64,000 nt of DNA from DATCJA01 sp963814955 (GTDB lineage: Bacteria > Acidobacteriota > Vicinamibacteria > Vicinamibacterales > UBA2999). The first letter of the stretch is position 1. Each line of letters begins with the position of its first letter. The position numbers and the translations under genes are program-made. Below, one piece after another: positions 1-8,144 of the stretch. The notes below the pieces were generated by a model. The model had not been told where the DNA came from. It did no database searches and saw only the letters and a list, made by a program, of their open reading frames with translations. The stretch is taken from the NCBI GenBank assembly GCA_963814955.1, contig CAWFEX010000013.1, positions 372,001 through 436,000 of the forward strand, written 5' to 3'.

Positions 1-2
1 TC

Positions 3-773
3 GAGCAGCGCTGGACGTTTCCCGAGGTGCGGCGGGCAGCCCTCGCACTGGCGCGTGAGGTCGAGCGGCGGGCGCCTGCGGTCGCCACCAGCAAATGGTG
101 GAAGGAAGAGCGGCACGGCGTGTTCATCGACTACAACCAGAATGCAAAAGATCGCACTGTGGCCGCGGCGTACTCCGTCCGTCCGAGACCGGATGCGCGC
201 GTGTCAGCGCCACTGACGTGGGATGAAGTCGATACCTGCAATCCCGCGGATTTCACCATGGCAACCATGCCGGCTCGTTTCAAGGCAATCGGCGATCGGC
301 ACGCGCAGATCGACGAGCATCCATGCTCGCTCGACGCACTTCTCGAACTGTCGGCACGACACGAGAAGGAAGGCCTTGGCGACGCGCCCTGGCCGCCGCA
401 GTACAGGAAACAGCCCGGCGAGCCACGGCGAGTTCAGCCCTCTCGTGCGCGTGAGGCGAACGCTTCGCGCACGGTTGCGACTGGACGCCGCATACCAAAG
501 CACCCTCTGATCGAGATTGGACGGTCGGCGCGAAGGGAAGAGGCGCTCGAAGAGCTCGAACGGTGGAAGGCGCGCCACCCAGACGCGGCCGCACACCTGC
601 AACCCGCCGATGTGCTCGTGGACTCGATGCGCGGGAGATCGTCGACGTGGACACGGGTGCGCATCAATCTGCAGCACGTACCTCCGGCCATCCGGCCGTC
701 GCAGGAAACGGTGACCGCTAGCCGGACGACCGACCAGCCCCGAACACCTTCTCGAGCTCGTAGGCCGGTGTGA
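3..773 (+). CDS. LigD-type DNA polymerase domain protein, 5' end missing
   Basis: The reading frame is already open at the window edge, so the N-terminus is missing. The visible part carries the C-terminal half of the archaeo-eukaryotic-primase-like polymerase domain of LigD: the stretch HGVFIDYNQNAKDRT, then AAAYSVRPRP and APLTWDEV are typical. In the family this enzyme fills gaps at double-strand breaks during non-homologous end joining. No ligase domain follows; instead a separate ligase gene converges on it and the two 3' ends overlap by 56 bp. The last 100 residues are basic and low-complexity. The GTG at 27 is not the true start. Confidence 0.85.
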   Translation, partial: EQRWTFPEVRRAALALAREVERRAPAVATSKWWKEERHGVFIDYNQNAKDRTVAAAYSVRPRPDARVSAPLTWDEVDTCNPADFTMATMPARFKAIGDRHAQIDEHPCSLDALLELSARHEKEGLGDAPWPPQYRKQPGEPRRVQPSRAREANASRTVATGRRIPKHPLIEIGRSARREEALEELERWKARHPDAAAHLQPADVLVDSMRGRSSTWTRVRINLQHVPPAIRPSQETVTASRTTDQPRTPSRARRPV

Positions 774-1788
774 CGTCCAGCTGATCGTAGCGGCACTCAC
801 TCGGCTTCCTGTCTGGCCGCCATCGTAGAAATGTGGTGGCGTGGCGGAAGCGGTCTCCCTGCAGGTGGTCGTATTTCACTTCACAAACGCGTTCGATGCG
901 CAGCGGTTCCCACGAAAGATCCTTGCCGGCGCTCCAGCGGCTCTGTCCGCCAGGCATGCGCTGGCCGGTTGCGTCGGTCCCGGCCCACGAACGCCACGGG
1001 TGCGATGCCAGCGCATTTTTCCGGAGCGGCTCGAGCTCGGCGACCAGTGCCTTCCGCGCGGCCATGGTGAACGATGACGTCACGCCCACGTGATGCAACG
1101 TGCCTTGATCGTCGTACAACCCGAGGAGCAGCGACCCGATGGCGTCGGGCGCGGCTTTGTGCCACCTGAACCCGGCGACGACGCAATCGGCGGTCCGGGC
1201 GTGCTTGATCTTGAACATCGCCCGCTTGCCGGGCTGATACGTGGCATCAACCGGCTTGGCGATGACGCCGTCGAGACCGGCGCCTTCGAAGCGCTCGAGC
1301 CACTCGGCTGCCATACGTCGATCGCGGGTCATCGGGGTGAGATAGACGGGTGGTTCAACCCCGGATAACAGCGCCTCGAGCATCTGGCGACGCTGATGTT
1401 GCGCCGTGTCCATCACAGATCGCCCGCCGACGGCGAGCACGTCGAAGGCCACAAAGGACGCCGGCGATTCCTTCGCGAGCTTGGCCACGCGCGAGGCGGC
1501 GGGATGCAGTCGAAGCTGCAGGGCGTCGAAGTCGAGACCCTGGGAAGTGGCGATCACAATCTCGCCGTCGACCACGGTTGCCGGTGGAATGCGCTCCAGC
1601 AGCGCGTCATGCAGCTCCGGGAAGTAGCGATCGAGGGGCCGGAGGTCGCGACTCTGGATGTAGACGTCTTCCTGTGTGCGGAAGACGATGGCCCGAAAGC
1701 CGTCCCACTTGGGCTCGAAGAGAAACCCTTCGCCGGTCGGCAACGTGTCGACCAGCTTGGCAAGCATCGGTTCAACGGGAGGAACCAC
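718..1788 (-). CDS. ATP-dependent DNA ligase (LigC type)
   Basis: A 356-residue stand-alone ligase of the usual LigC size. Motif I, EPKWDGFRA near residue 26, holds the lysine that is adenylylated by ATP. VVDGEI near residue 73 is the motif III region and GVIAKPV near 175 is motif IV; the C-terminal OB-fold part follows. It seals nicks, probably in an NHEJ-type repair route together with the convergent LigD-type polymerase gene. The start used is the GTG that gives MVPPVEPMLAK. Its 3' end overlaps the polymerase gene by 56 bp. No Ku gene is visible in the window. Confidence 0.9.
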   Translation of the reverse strand: MVPPVEPMLAKLVDTLPTGEGFLFEPKWDGFRAIVFRTQEDVYIQSRDLRPLDRYFPELHDALLERIPPATVVDGEIVIATSQGLDFDALQLRLHPAASRVAKLAKESPASFVAFDVLAVGGRSVMDTAQHQRRQMLEALLSGVEPPVYLTPMTRDRRMAAEWLERFEGAGLDGVIAKPVDATYQPGKRAMFKIKHARTADCVVAGFRWHKAAPDAIGSLLLGLYDDQGTLHHVGVTSSFTMAARKALVAELEPLRKNALASHPWRSWAGTDATGQRMPGGQSRWSAGKDLSWEPLRIERVCEVKYDHLQGDRFRHATTFLRWRPDRKPSECRYDQLDVTPAYELEKVFGAGRSSG

Positions 1789-1818
1789 GTGGTTGGAGTT
1801 CGCTCGTGTTGGTCCCTG

Positions 1819-1941
1819 CCGGAAGCCTGAAGGCTTCCGGCTACCGCGAACGTTTCCAGGCTCGGTAGCCGGAGACCTTTAGGTCTCCGGAAGGAGACCT
1901 TCACGCTCTAGGCTCGGTAGCCGGAGACCTCAGGTCGCCGG
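1819..1941. repeat. Three REP-like palindromes with GTAG heads
   Basis: Three palindromes: 1819-1844 (on the minus strand GTAGCCGGAAGCC...), 1865-1890 (GTAG, then CCGGAGACC/GGTCTCCGG around TTTA) and 1917-1941, an imperfect copy. They lie between the convergent 3' region of the GlcG/HbpS gene and the 5' end of the ligase gene. Same design as REP elements elsewhere in the window but with a different stem. Confidence 0.8.
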
Positions 1942-1945
1942 AAGT

Positions 1946-2467
1946 CTATCGGGCACCCGTCGATGTCGCCTGCCCCTTGAACACCGCGTCGATCGCCGCC
2001 TGCGCGCACTTCTCGCCGTCGCCGCTGGACACTCCCATCGCGCCGATGACCTGGCCGTTGAGGACGATGGGCAGGGCACCCGGCTGTGGAAAGTCGTCCA
2101 TGAACGTCGGCGCAAGCGTTTCGCCGCTTCGCACGAGCTTGTTGGTTTCCGACGTGGCGCGGCGCCAGCGAAGCGCCGACTGGGCTTTCATCAGCGCCGT
2201 GTCGATGGCATTGGCCGCCGCGCCCTCCATGGCGTGCGACTCGATGACATTGCCGCCCCAGTCCAGGATCGCCATCGCCACGATCGTGTTGTTGCGCTCG
2301 GCCCATGCGATGCAGGCATCCGCAAGGGCCCGCGCGCCGGCGCTCGAAATGACCTTGATGTCCCTGGTCAGCTTGACCTCTCCCCGCGCCTGCGCAACGG
2401 CGAGGTCGGGGGCAAAGGAGATACCGATGAACACGGAAGCCAGAAGCACACAGGATTGAAGGCGCAT
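1946..2467 (-). CDS. Secreted GlcG/HbpS-family haem-binding-like protein
   Basis: A 173-residue protein with a signal peptide (about residues 1-25, ending near AVAQA). The rest matches the GlcG/HbpS (DUF336) fold: ALADACIAWAERNN, an AILDWGGNVIESHAM strand-turn, then ALPIVLNGQVIGAMGVSSGDGEKC. HbpS members bind haem and degrade or sense it, and others are accessory to glycolate oxidase; the exact role here is not known. A good ribosome site (GAAGGAGACG) precedes the ATG. It stands alone, 50 bp from the downstream NHL-propeller gene on the same strand. Confidence 0.85.
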   Translation of the reverse strand: MRLQSCVLLASVFIGISFAPDLAVAQARGEVKLTRDIKVISSAGARALADACIAWAERNNTIVAMAILDWGGNVIESHAMEGAAANAIDTALMKAQSALRWRRATSETNKLVRSGETLAPTFMDDFPQPGALPIVLNGQVIGAMGVSSGDGEKCAQAAIDAVFKGQATSTGAR

Positions 2468-2474
2468 GTGACGT

Positions 2475-2512
2475 CTCCTTCAGAACAAGTCACAAATCAC
2501 AAATCACAAATT
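2475..2512. repeat. Short tandem CACAAAT/CACAAGT repeat
   Basis: A run of degenerate 7-8 bp units (AAGTCACA, AATCACA) in the gap between two genes. It belongs to the same repeat family as the longer arrays at 8512, 25287 and 56379. No gene is encoded. Confidence 0.7.
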
Positions 2513-2517
2513 CCGAA

Positions 2518-3642
2518 TCACCTTGTTCCAGACATTCCCTTGAACGCGAGCTTCTGCATGCCCATTCCCGTCTGCGCCACGTACAGATTGCCCTTCGAAT
2601 CGGTCGCGAGGTGATGGCCCGCGCCAGTGAGGCCCGCGGGTTTGATGGCGCCCACGATCTGCAGCGACTTACGCTCGACGACGGTAATCTCGGGGCCGTT
2701 GCCGACGTACAGGAACTGCTGTTCGCGATCGGGCGAGAGCGCCAGATTGCGCGCAAACGGCGTGTCGGTCTTGATGACCTGGTTGACGAACTTTCCCTGG
2801 GGCGTGAATACCTGGACCCGGCGGTTCTCCCGATCGGCGACATACACCATGCCGTCGCTCGACACGCGGAGGGCGTGGACGATGTTGAAATTCTGCGGGC
2901 CAGCCCCTGCCGGGAACGCTTTCGGCGTCACGACCTCACAGGAGTCGTCGTCAACAGGCTTGTTGCCAAAGGCGCCCCACATCCGCTTGAAGGCGCCGCT
3001 ACTGGCGTCGAACACCACGACGCGGTCGTTTCCGTACCCGTCGGCGACGAACACCTCGTTGGTCGGCGCATGCAGCCAGACGTCGGCGGCGCGATGGACG
3101 TTCTGCGTGTCCGCGTTGCCCTTGCTTTGACTGGTGCGGCCGATTTGCAGAACGAACTTGCCCTCCTGCGTGAACTTGACGATTTGATCGTCAGCGACAG
3201 GCTTGAGCCCGGCAATGCCGTTCGTGGGGCAATTGTTGCCGGTAATCCACACGAAGCCCTTGGCGTCGATGTGAATGCCGTGTTCGCGCTCGGGCCACTG
3301 ATAGCCGTTGCCGTTGCCGCCCCACGCCTTGATGAAATTGCCGGCCGTGTCGAAGACGACGACAGGCGGCGCCGCCATCTTCGCGTCCTCGGGCTTGAGC
3401 AGCGTCCGCGGCCGATGCAGCACCCAGACGTTGTCCTGTGCGTCGATGGCAAAGCTCGAAGGATCGCCGAGCTTGTATTTCGGCGGCAGCTTGGGCCAAG
3501 TCGTATCCACCTCGAACGCCGGTAAACTGCGCGTTGAAGCGGGCGCCTGGGCGGTCACAGTACCCTGAGAGACAAAGCTCGAATCGACGCCGGCGAGAAC
3601 GACGGCAATCGCGAGAGCGAAGAACAGATGCGCGCGTTTCAC
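2518..3642 (-). CDS. Secreted NHL-repeat (six-bladed beta-propeller) protein
   Basis: The GTG at 3642 was chosen because it is preceded by a strong ribosome site (GAGGAGGGAG) and starts a clear signal peptide (KRAHLFFALAIAVVLAG); upstream in-frame codons lack both. The 374-residue product contains repeated NHL blades such as AIDAQDNVWVLHR, IDAKGFVWITGN, NEVFVADGYGNDRVVVFD, DGMVYVADRENRRVQVFT and GNLYVAQTGMGMQK. These blades form a beta-propeller that usually binds ligands or other proteins in the periplasm; some relatives act as lyases. No enzymatic residues can be assigned. A second propeller gene lies at 58232. Confidence 0.85.
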   Translation of the reverse strand: MKRAHLFFALAIAVVLAGVDSSFVSQGTVTAQAPASTRSLPAFEVDTTWPKLPPKYKLGDPSSFAIDAQDNVWVLHRPRTLLKPEDAKMAAPPVVVFDTAGNFIKAWGGNGNGYQWPEREHGIHIDAKGFVWITGNNCPTNGIAGLKPVADDQIVKFTQEGKFVLQIGRTSQSKGNADTQNVHRAADVWLHAPTNEVFVADGYGNDRVVVFDASSGAFKRMWGAFGNKPVDDDSCEVVTPKAFPAGAGPQNFNIVHALRVSSDGMVYVADRENRRVQVFTPQGKFVNQVIKTDTPFARNLALSPDREQQFLYVGNGPEITVVERKSLQIVGAIKPAGLTGAGHHLATDSKGNLYVAQTGMGMQKLAFKGMSGTR

Positions 3643-3808
3643 GGCTCCCTCCTCAGGTGAAAAGATGGACGGCTCAGCACTTGTGCCGCAGATTCTTGCA
3701 CAGATCGGACGTCGGCAGGCGTCCGTCTGCGAGCCGCCGGCTTGACGGGCAGGCAGTTCAGCGGTATTTCTACGACCGAGAGGGTGCCGTGCGCGGACGG
3801 CGACACCT

Positions 3809-3870
3809 GTAGAGCGCACGCTTTAGCGTGCGCGGACAGAACCCCGTAGAGCGCACGCTTCAGCGTGCGC
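3809..3870. repeat. Two REP-like palindromes, GTAG + AGCGCACGC stem
   Basis: Two direct copies, 3809-3833 and 3846-3870, each GTAG followed by the stem GCGCACGC/GCGTGCGC around TTTA or TTCA. They lie upstream of the DUF6152 gene. A relative with a changed stem is at 55420. Confidence 0.8.
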
Positions 3871-3908
3871 GTTGTGCATTCACGTTGTGCATTCAGCCGG
3901 AGGGCGTG

Positions 3909-4334
3909 ATGGTGAAGCGATTGGGTTATGGGGCGGCCGTGACCGCCAGCGCGGCCGTCGCGCTCTGCGTCGCCGCCACGCCGGCGCCGGCGCATCATGC
4001 GTTCGCTGCCGAATTCGATGCGACCAAGCCCGTCAAGTTCGAGAAGGCCGTGGTGCGCAAAATGGAGTGGGTCAACCCCCACGTGTGGATTCACATCGAA
4101 GTGCCGGCTGCCGACGGCAAAGTCGAACAGTGGGCCATTGAGGCCGGCACACCCAACGTGCTCTTTCGGCGCGGGTTTACCAAGGAAGCGCTGTTGCCCG
4201 GAACGGCCATCGTCGTCGACGGCTATCGCGCGAAGGATGGCTCCAGACGGGCAAACGGCCGCGACCTCACGCTTCCGGATGGAAGGACACTGTTCCTCGG
4301 TTCGTCCGGCACCGGCGCGCCCGTGGAGAAGTAG
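3909..4334 (+). CDS. Secreted DUF6152 family protein
   Basis: The ATG at 3909 starts a signal peptide cut after APAHH; an upstream extension to 3828 would be encoded by REP sequence and is rejected. The mature part has the family hallmarks: HHAFAAEFD, KMEWVNPHVWIHIEV, QWAIEAGTPN, a GTAIVVDGYRAKDGS strand pair, and FLGSSGTGAP at the end. About 141 residues, normal for the family, whose function is unknown; an OB-like beta-barrel seems likely. It is convergent with a DGKPDLxGIW gene, a pairing repeated elsewhere in the window. Its TAG stop is part of the GTAG head of a hairpin. Confidence 0.85.
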   Translation: MVKRLGYGAAVTASAAVALCVAATPAPAHHAFAAEFDATKPVKFEKAVVRKMEWVNPHVWIHIEVPAADGKVEQWAIEAGTPNVLFRRGFTKEALLPGTAIVVDGYRAKDGSRRANGRDLTLPDGRTLFLGSSGTGAPVEK

Positions 4335-4355
4335 GGCGGGGCCTTTGGCCCCGCC
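4331..4355. repeat. GTAG-headed hairpin at the DUF6152 stop codon
   Basis: GTAG followed by the perfect stem GGCGGGGCC/GGCCCCGCC with a TTT loop, between convergent genes. The stop codon of the upstream gene is the TAG of GTAG. It could work as a bidirectional terminator, although no U-tract follows. Confidence 0.75.
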
Positions 4356-4358
4356 ATC

Positions 4359-5343
4359 CTATTGCTCAGGCGGGTTGCCGGAAATATAGAGCTGATACAG
4401 CTCCTCCTCGTTGGCCGGGACCTTCCTCGTAATATCGACGGTCATTGTCTTGCCTTCCCAGCGTCTTACGAGAGGCTCCTTGCGCAGATGGCCGAGGTAC
4501 GTTTCTTCCGCCATTTCCACGCACCTGAAGGGAATCAATTGCGCGTTCGATTCGAGACGCCGATAGAGCGGCAACCGGATCGTCCAGGGACGCGTAAAGA
4601 CCTTCGCGTCTTCGATTCGTGCTTCGGTACTGAATGGCGTCGCGCCCGAGCGGTGTATACCGCTCCGTGACATGTAACCCGTCGCTGTGAAAGTTGCCGG
4701 ACCGATCGAACCAGGTATACGACGTGAAACGCGTGACGTCGACCACGAGCGTGTCGCCGTCCCATTTACCGACGGAATGGCCCATGAATGCGTCACCCGG
4801 GTACGGCACCACTTCGTCCATATGAATCGTGCGATCCGCGTTTCGAAACTCGAAGGCCATCATGATCTTGGTGGTGCCCTGGATGATCTGGAACTTGTAG
4901 GGCAGATACATCGCCCGTGGCACGCCCGGCAGGTAGCAGCGCAGCTCCGGGTCGCGATCGAGCCAGTTGGCGAAATTTTCCTTCTGCCTTGCTGCGGCCC
5001 ACGGCTGATAGGGGATTTCGTCGCCGTCAACGACCCCGACATCAGCAGAGATCCAGCCCATTGAGCCGAGGGCGACAACGGGCGCGGCCAGGACAGGCAC
5101 ATCGGGATACGCCCCGCGCTGTCCCACGATTGGACGGGCGTCGTGACTCAATAGATCCCAGTTTGCTGACGTGTTCGCCTGCCAGATCCCGCTGAAATCT
5201 GGTTTACCGTCGGCGGTCCGTCGTATTTGTCCCGCCTGGGCCGCGACCTGCGACTGTCCCGTTCGCGTCGTCAACACAAATACGCCGCCGATCACCGCCG
5301 TCGCAGCAACGGCACCTGCCGTACGTTTCAAGGCGTTTCGCAT
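4359..5343 (-). pseudogene. Secreted DGKPDLxGIW-family protein, one frameshift
   Basis: The ATG at 5343 follows GAGGGAG and begins a signal peptide. The first frame reads through RRTADGKPDFSGIWQANTSANWD, CYLPGVPRAMYLPYKFQI, MDEVVPYPGDAFMGHSVGKW and GDTLVVDVTRFTSYTWFD to GRDAIQY. Homology then continues in the next frame from EARIEDAKVFTRPW to the stop at 4359, so one base is gained or lost near 4610-4635. Corrected length is about 327 residues. The family is abundant in Acidobacteriota and of unknown function; hydrolase-like or binding roles are guesses. It is convergent with a DUF6152 gene. Confidence 0.75.
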
Positions 5344-5368
5344 CTCAGAGGCTCCCTCGTCCAACGGA

Positions 5369-5386
5369 CGTAGTGTCCGGCTTCAG
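5369..5386 (+). repeat. Left half of a REP palindrome split by IS110
   Basis: CGTAGTGTCCGGCTTCAG is the left half of the commonest REP in this window. The missing right half, AGCCGGAC, is found 1.5 kb away at 6891-6898, on the other side of the IS110 element. The two halves share the dinucleotide AG, the probable crossover core. Confidence 0.8.
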
Positions 5387-5461
5387 ACCCTATGTAGGGC
5401 AGAGGATGGGCCGGGTTGTATGTTGAAACTCTTTTGAGGACTAACTCGAAAGGAGTTCGAC

Positions 5462-6586
5462 ATGACCAACACGACCCATCAGGCGAAGTCTACTGCAGCG
5501 GCGTTGTATGTCGCGTGTGAGCTGAGTGCGAAAGAGTGGTTGCTGACGATGAGCCGGGCGACGGACGCGAAGCGGCTGCGCGCGCGGGTGCGGCCGGGGG
5601 ATCGGGTGGCGGTGGAACGGGTGTTGGCGGAGACCAGACGGCGGATGGGGCTGGCGGCGGATGCGCCGGTGCGGAGCTGCTATGAAGCGGGGCGCGACGG
5701 ATTTTGGCCGCATCGGTGTCTGACGACACTCGGCGTGACGAACCTGGTCGTCGACTCGTCGAGCATCGAGGTCTCGCGCCGGGCGCGGCGGGCGAAGACG
5801 GATCGACTCGACGGGGAGAAGCTGCTCCGGCTACTGCTGCGGCACTGGGGTGGCGAACAGAAGATGTGGCAGGTCGTGCACGTGCCCTCACGCGAGGCGG
5901 AAGATGCGCGCCACGCGAGCCGGGCCCTGACGACCCTGCAGGCGGAGCGCACGCGATATCGGAATCGCATCCGCGGATTGCTGGCGCTGCACGGGGTGAG
6001 GCGCGTGCGCCTCGATGCGCAGTTTCCCGCACGCCTGGCGACGCTGACGGATTGGGCGGGGGCGCCGCTGCCCCCCGGGGTGGTGGCGCGGCTCGAGGAG
6101 ACGTGGCGCCTGCTGGACCGCGTGGAGACGGAGCGTCAGCGCGCGCGGCGCCTGGAGCGGGAGCAGGTCCGCGGGTCGGCGGGCACGGTGGCGCAACGGC
6201 TGGCCCACGTGCGGGGGATCGCCGCGCGCAGCGCGACGATCCTGGCCGAGGAGCTCTTCAGGCGGGCCCTGCGCAATCGACGAGAGGTGGGCGCGCTCAC
6301 GGGCCTGGTCTCGGCGCCGTATCGGAGTGGCACGATCGTGCGGGACCAGGGGATTGCGCCGAGTGGGCTGCCGGCGGTCCGCCGGGTCGCGGTGGAGATC
6401 GCATGGGCCTGGCTCCGATATCAACCGGCCAGTGCGCTCGCGCAGTGGTATCACCGGCGCTTTGGCGGCGGCGGCGCGGTGACGCGACGCATCGGGATTG
6501 TGGCGTTGGCGCGGCGGGTGATTATCGCGCTGTGGCGATATGTCGAGCACGGGATCGTCCCTGAGGGGGCGCTGCTGAAAGCGTAA
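5462..6586 (+). CDS. IS110-family transposase (DEDD recombinase)
   Basis: A 374-residue IS110 transposase. The N-terminal RuvC-like DEDD domain shows SCYEAGRDGFW, NLVVDSSSIEVSRRARRAKTD and RLDGEKL; the C-terminal transposase_20 domain, with its HhH-like part, shows HVRGIAARSATILAEEL and ends in RRVIIALWRYVEHG. It catalyses site-specific insertion, in this family directed by a bridge RNA encoded in a non-coding end. The ATG is preceded by AAAGGAG at ideal spacing. The gene is intact and richer in G runs than its neighbours, consistent with acquisition. Complete length suggests it may still be active. Confidence 0.92.
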   Translation: MTNTTHQAKSTAAALYVACELSAKEWLLTMSRATDAKRLRARVRPGDRVAVERVLAETRRRMGLAADAPVRSCYEAGRDGFWPHRCLTTLGVTNLVVDSSSIEVSRRARRAKTDRLDGEKLLRLLLRHWGGEQKMWQVVHVPSREAEDARHASRALTTLQAERTRYRNRIRGLLALHGVRRVRLDAQFPARLATLTDWAGAPLPPGVVARLEETWRLLDRVETERQRARRLEREQVRGSAGTVAQRLAHVRGIAARSATILAEELFRRALRNRREVGALTGLVSAPYRSGTIVRDQGIAPSGLPAVRRVAVEIAWAWLRYQPASALAQWYHRRFGGGGAVTRRIGIVALARRVIIALWRYVEHGIVPEGALLKA

Positions 6587-6890
6587 ACCCTCGACGACGA
6601 TCACCGCGCGACACGCTGCCCGTTGGTCCGGTAGGGTCGCCCTCGCGGCCCGGGCTTCAGAAGGGGCGCGTGGAACGGTTTCGCCCAGCGCTTGACGCGC
6701 ATAGAGGATCTGGTGCTCGGCCGAGCGCCGACACGCATAGGAGCTCGTGGCGAGCGTGACTCGCCCAGCATCGAAACCGCGCGCGGAGCAAGACGTCGAC
6801 GCACCTCCGCGGACCTCAGGCTGACGAAGAGGTCCGCTCCGGTGACGTTTGTCGAAACGGAAGAGACTTGACATCAGTCCGGCTCATAGG
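6587..6890 (+). ncRNA. Candidate bridge RNA region in the IS110 right end
   Basis: About 300 bp with no credible gene between the transposase stop and the right terminus. IS110-family elements encode a structured bridge RNA in a non-coding end, and in IS1111-type elements this is the end downstream of the gene. Several local inverted repeats are visible, such as GCTCGGCCGAGC near 6717. The location is inferred; no loop pairing to donor or target was proven by eye. Confidence 0.35.
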
Positions 6891-6898
6891 AGCCGGAC
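6891..6898 (+). repeat. Right half of the REP palindrome split by IS110
   Basis: AGCCGGAC, the complement of the left stem at 5375-5382. Removing 5387-6892 would restore a standard REP with GTAG head. Confidence 0.75.
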
Positions 6899-6906
6899 CG
6901 ACAAAC

Positions 6907-7848
6907 TCACGGCACGCATCGCGCAGCCTTGTTCGACGGATCGGCTGTCGTTCCGCCCGGCTTGTCGCGATACGCGTCGTGACACTGTAAGCACGCGTCG
7001 GCAATCTGGTTCGTCACTTCGATCACCGCGTCACGGTTTCTGGACTGCGACGCTCGATACGCCGCCTTTCCAGCTTCAGCGAGCCCGGCTGTGTACTGAA
7101 TCCAATCGGCGCGCTCGACGGGAACCGGCTTTCCGTTCTCGCAGCGGCGACCTGGAAGCAAAAGAAGCGGCGTGGACTCCGCAAGAGCGATGGCGGCGTA
7201 ATCGACAAGTTCCCATCCTGAATAGATTCCGGCTCCCCAATCCACCCACGAAAACGACGTTGGTCCTCCGGGCGACCATCCCGGCTTCTGCTCGCCGGGA
7301 TCCTGGTTTTGAACGTTGAAGAGCAGGTTAGAGCTCGGAAACAGAATGCCGCGCATCACCTGCGCCATATTGCCTGGCGGCCGATCGGCGCCAACGGTGA
7401 CCGCTGGAGCGGCGGCCAACGTCCCGGGAGCCGAGACAATCGCAATCTGCTTCAGGGTGTCATCTGCGCCAAGCGCCGCCGGCCCCGCTTTGAATGCGCT
7501 CGCTTGAAGCAAGTACGCAACAAGGTCGGTGGCTTGCACGCGCGAGAGCGTGCCTGGTTTCGTGGCCGGCATCGTGTGTTGAATCTTGTCGACGACGTCG
7601 GCCAGCGGGCGCCTGTCCCACACGCGAAGGAAGTCTGCACCGGCCAATGGGGGGCCCAGACCTCCCGCGAGAGTAGCGCCGTGACACGCGCGACATTCGA
7701 CCTCGTAGATCTCCTGTCCGCGCTGAGCCTGTGCGGCGGTGTACACGCCGTCGGCGACTGTCCTGCCTGATTGCGCGATTACCGTCCAGGTGACGCCGGT
7801 TGTGCTGAATGCGGCCAGTGCGATAGCGGCTCTCCAGCGTAACCGCAT
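6907..7848 (-). CDS. Secreted c-type cytochrome with two haem motifs
   Basis: The start at 7848 (MRLRWRAAIALAAF) is preceded by GAGGAAAG and gives a signal peptide. A class I cytochrome c domain follows with CRACH at residues 52-56 and distal-type TMPATKPGTLS. The C-terminal third has a second motif, CLQCHDAYRDK, about 25 residues from the end, in a cytochrome c'-like setting. The middle includes SWVDWGAGIYSGWELVDYAAIALAE. 313 residues, probably periplasmic electron transfer. It stands alone next to the IS110 element; no partner dehydrogenase is nearby. Confidence 0.8.
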   Translation of the reverse strand: MRLRWRAAIALAAFSTTGVTWTVIAQSGRTVADGVYTAAQAQRGQEIYEVECRACHGATLAGGLGPPLAGADFLRVWDRRPLADVVDKIQHTMPATKPGTLSRVQATDLVAYLLQASAFKAGPAALGADDTLKQIAIVSAPGTLAAAPAVTVGADRPPGNMAQVMRGILFPSSNLLFNVQNQDPGEQKPGWSPGGPTSFSWVDWGAGIYSGWELVDYAAIALAESTPLLLLPGRRCENGKPVPVERADWIQYTAGLAEAGKAAYRASQSRNRDAVIEVTNQIADACLQCHDAYRDKPGGTTADPSNKAARCVP

Positions 7849-7929
7849 CCGCTTTCCTCGGTGGCTTTCGCACATAACGCACCCTGCTGAATGGGCGCGA
7901 ATGTATCACGAACGTACGCTGTCATCGTA

Positions 7930-7995
7930 CGTAGTGTCCGGCTTTAGCCGGACCAAGGTGATCCGGCGATCGAACGAGTCCGACTGAAGCCGGAC
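7930..7995. repeat. REP pair (BIME-like), GTAG + TGTCCGGCT stem
   Basis: A complete REP at 7930-7953 (GTAG, stem GTCCGGCT/AGCCGGAC around TTTA) and a second copy in the opposite orientation at 7977-7995 with one mismatch in the stem. They lie between divergent genes. Confidence 0.85.
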
Positions 7996-8144
7996 CCGTG
8001 CTGTCGGATTTAGCGGAGAGTTGCCGCCCAGTTCGTGATCACAGTGATGGGCCGAAGTATGCGAGGGCAGTGCTGGCGTCGGCTATAATCGCCACCCCCC
8101 GCAAGGACGGCGTCAGGGGTTCCTTCGATGTTAGGAGGGTCGCT

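Larger units (their letters stand above)
5387..6890 (+). mobile_element. IS110-family insertion sequence
   Basis: Boundaries come from rejoining the interrupted REP on both sides. The element is about 1.5 kb, has one transposase gene, 75 bp of non-coding left end and about 300 bp of non-coding right end. Terminal inverted repeats are very short: CCTATG at 5389-5394 and CATAGG at 6885-6890, as expected for this family, and no target duplication beyond the AG core is seen. The right end carries its own copy of GTCCGGCT (6877-6884) next to the target half-site. The long right end resembles IS1111-type organisation. Confidence 0.8.

Noticed and set aside
5888..6874. 328-codon open frame on the minus strand across the IS110 gene
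   Set aside because: It is antisense to a perfect transposase gene, arginine- and alanine-rich with no motif, and only reflects the high GC content.
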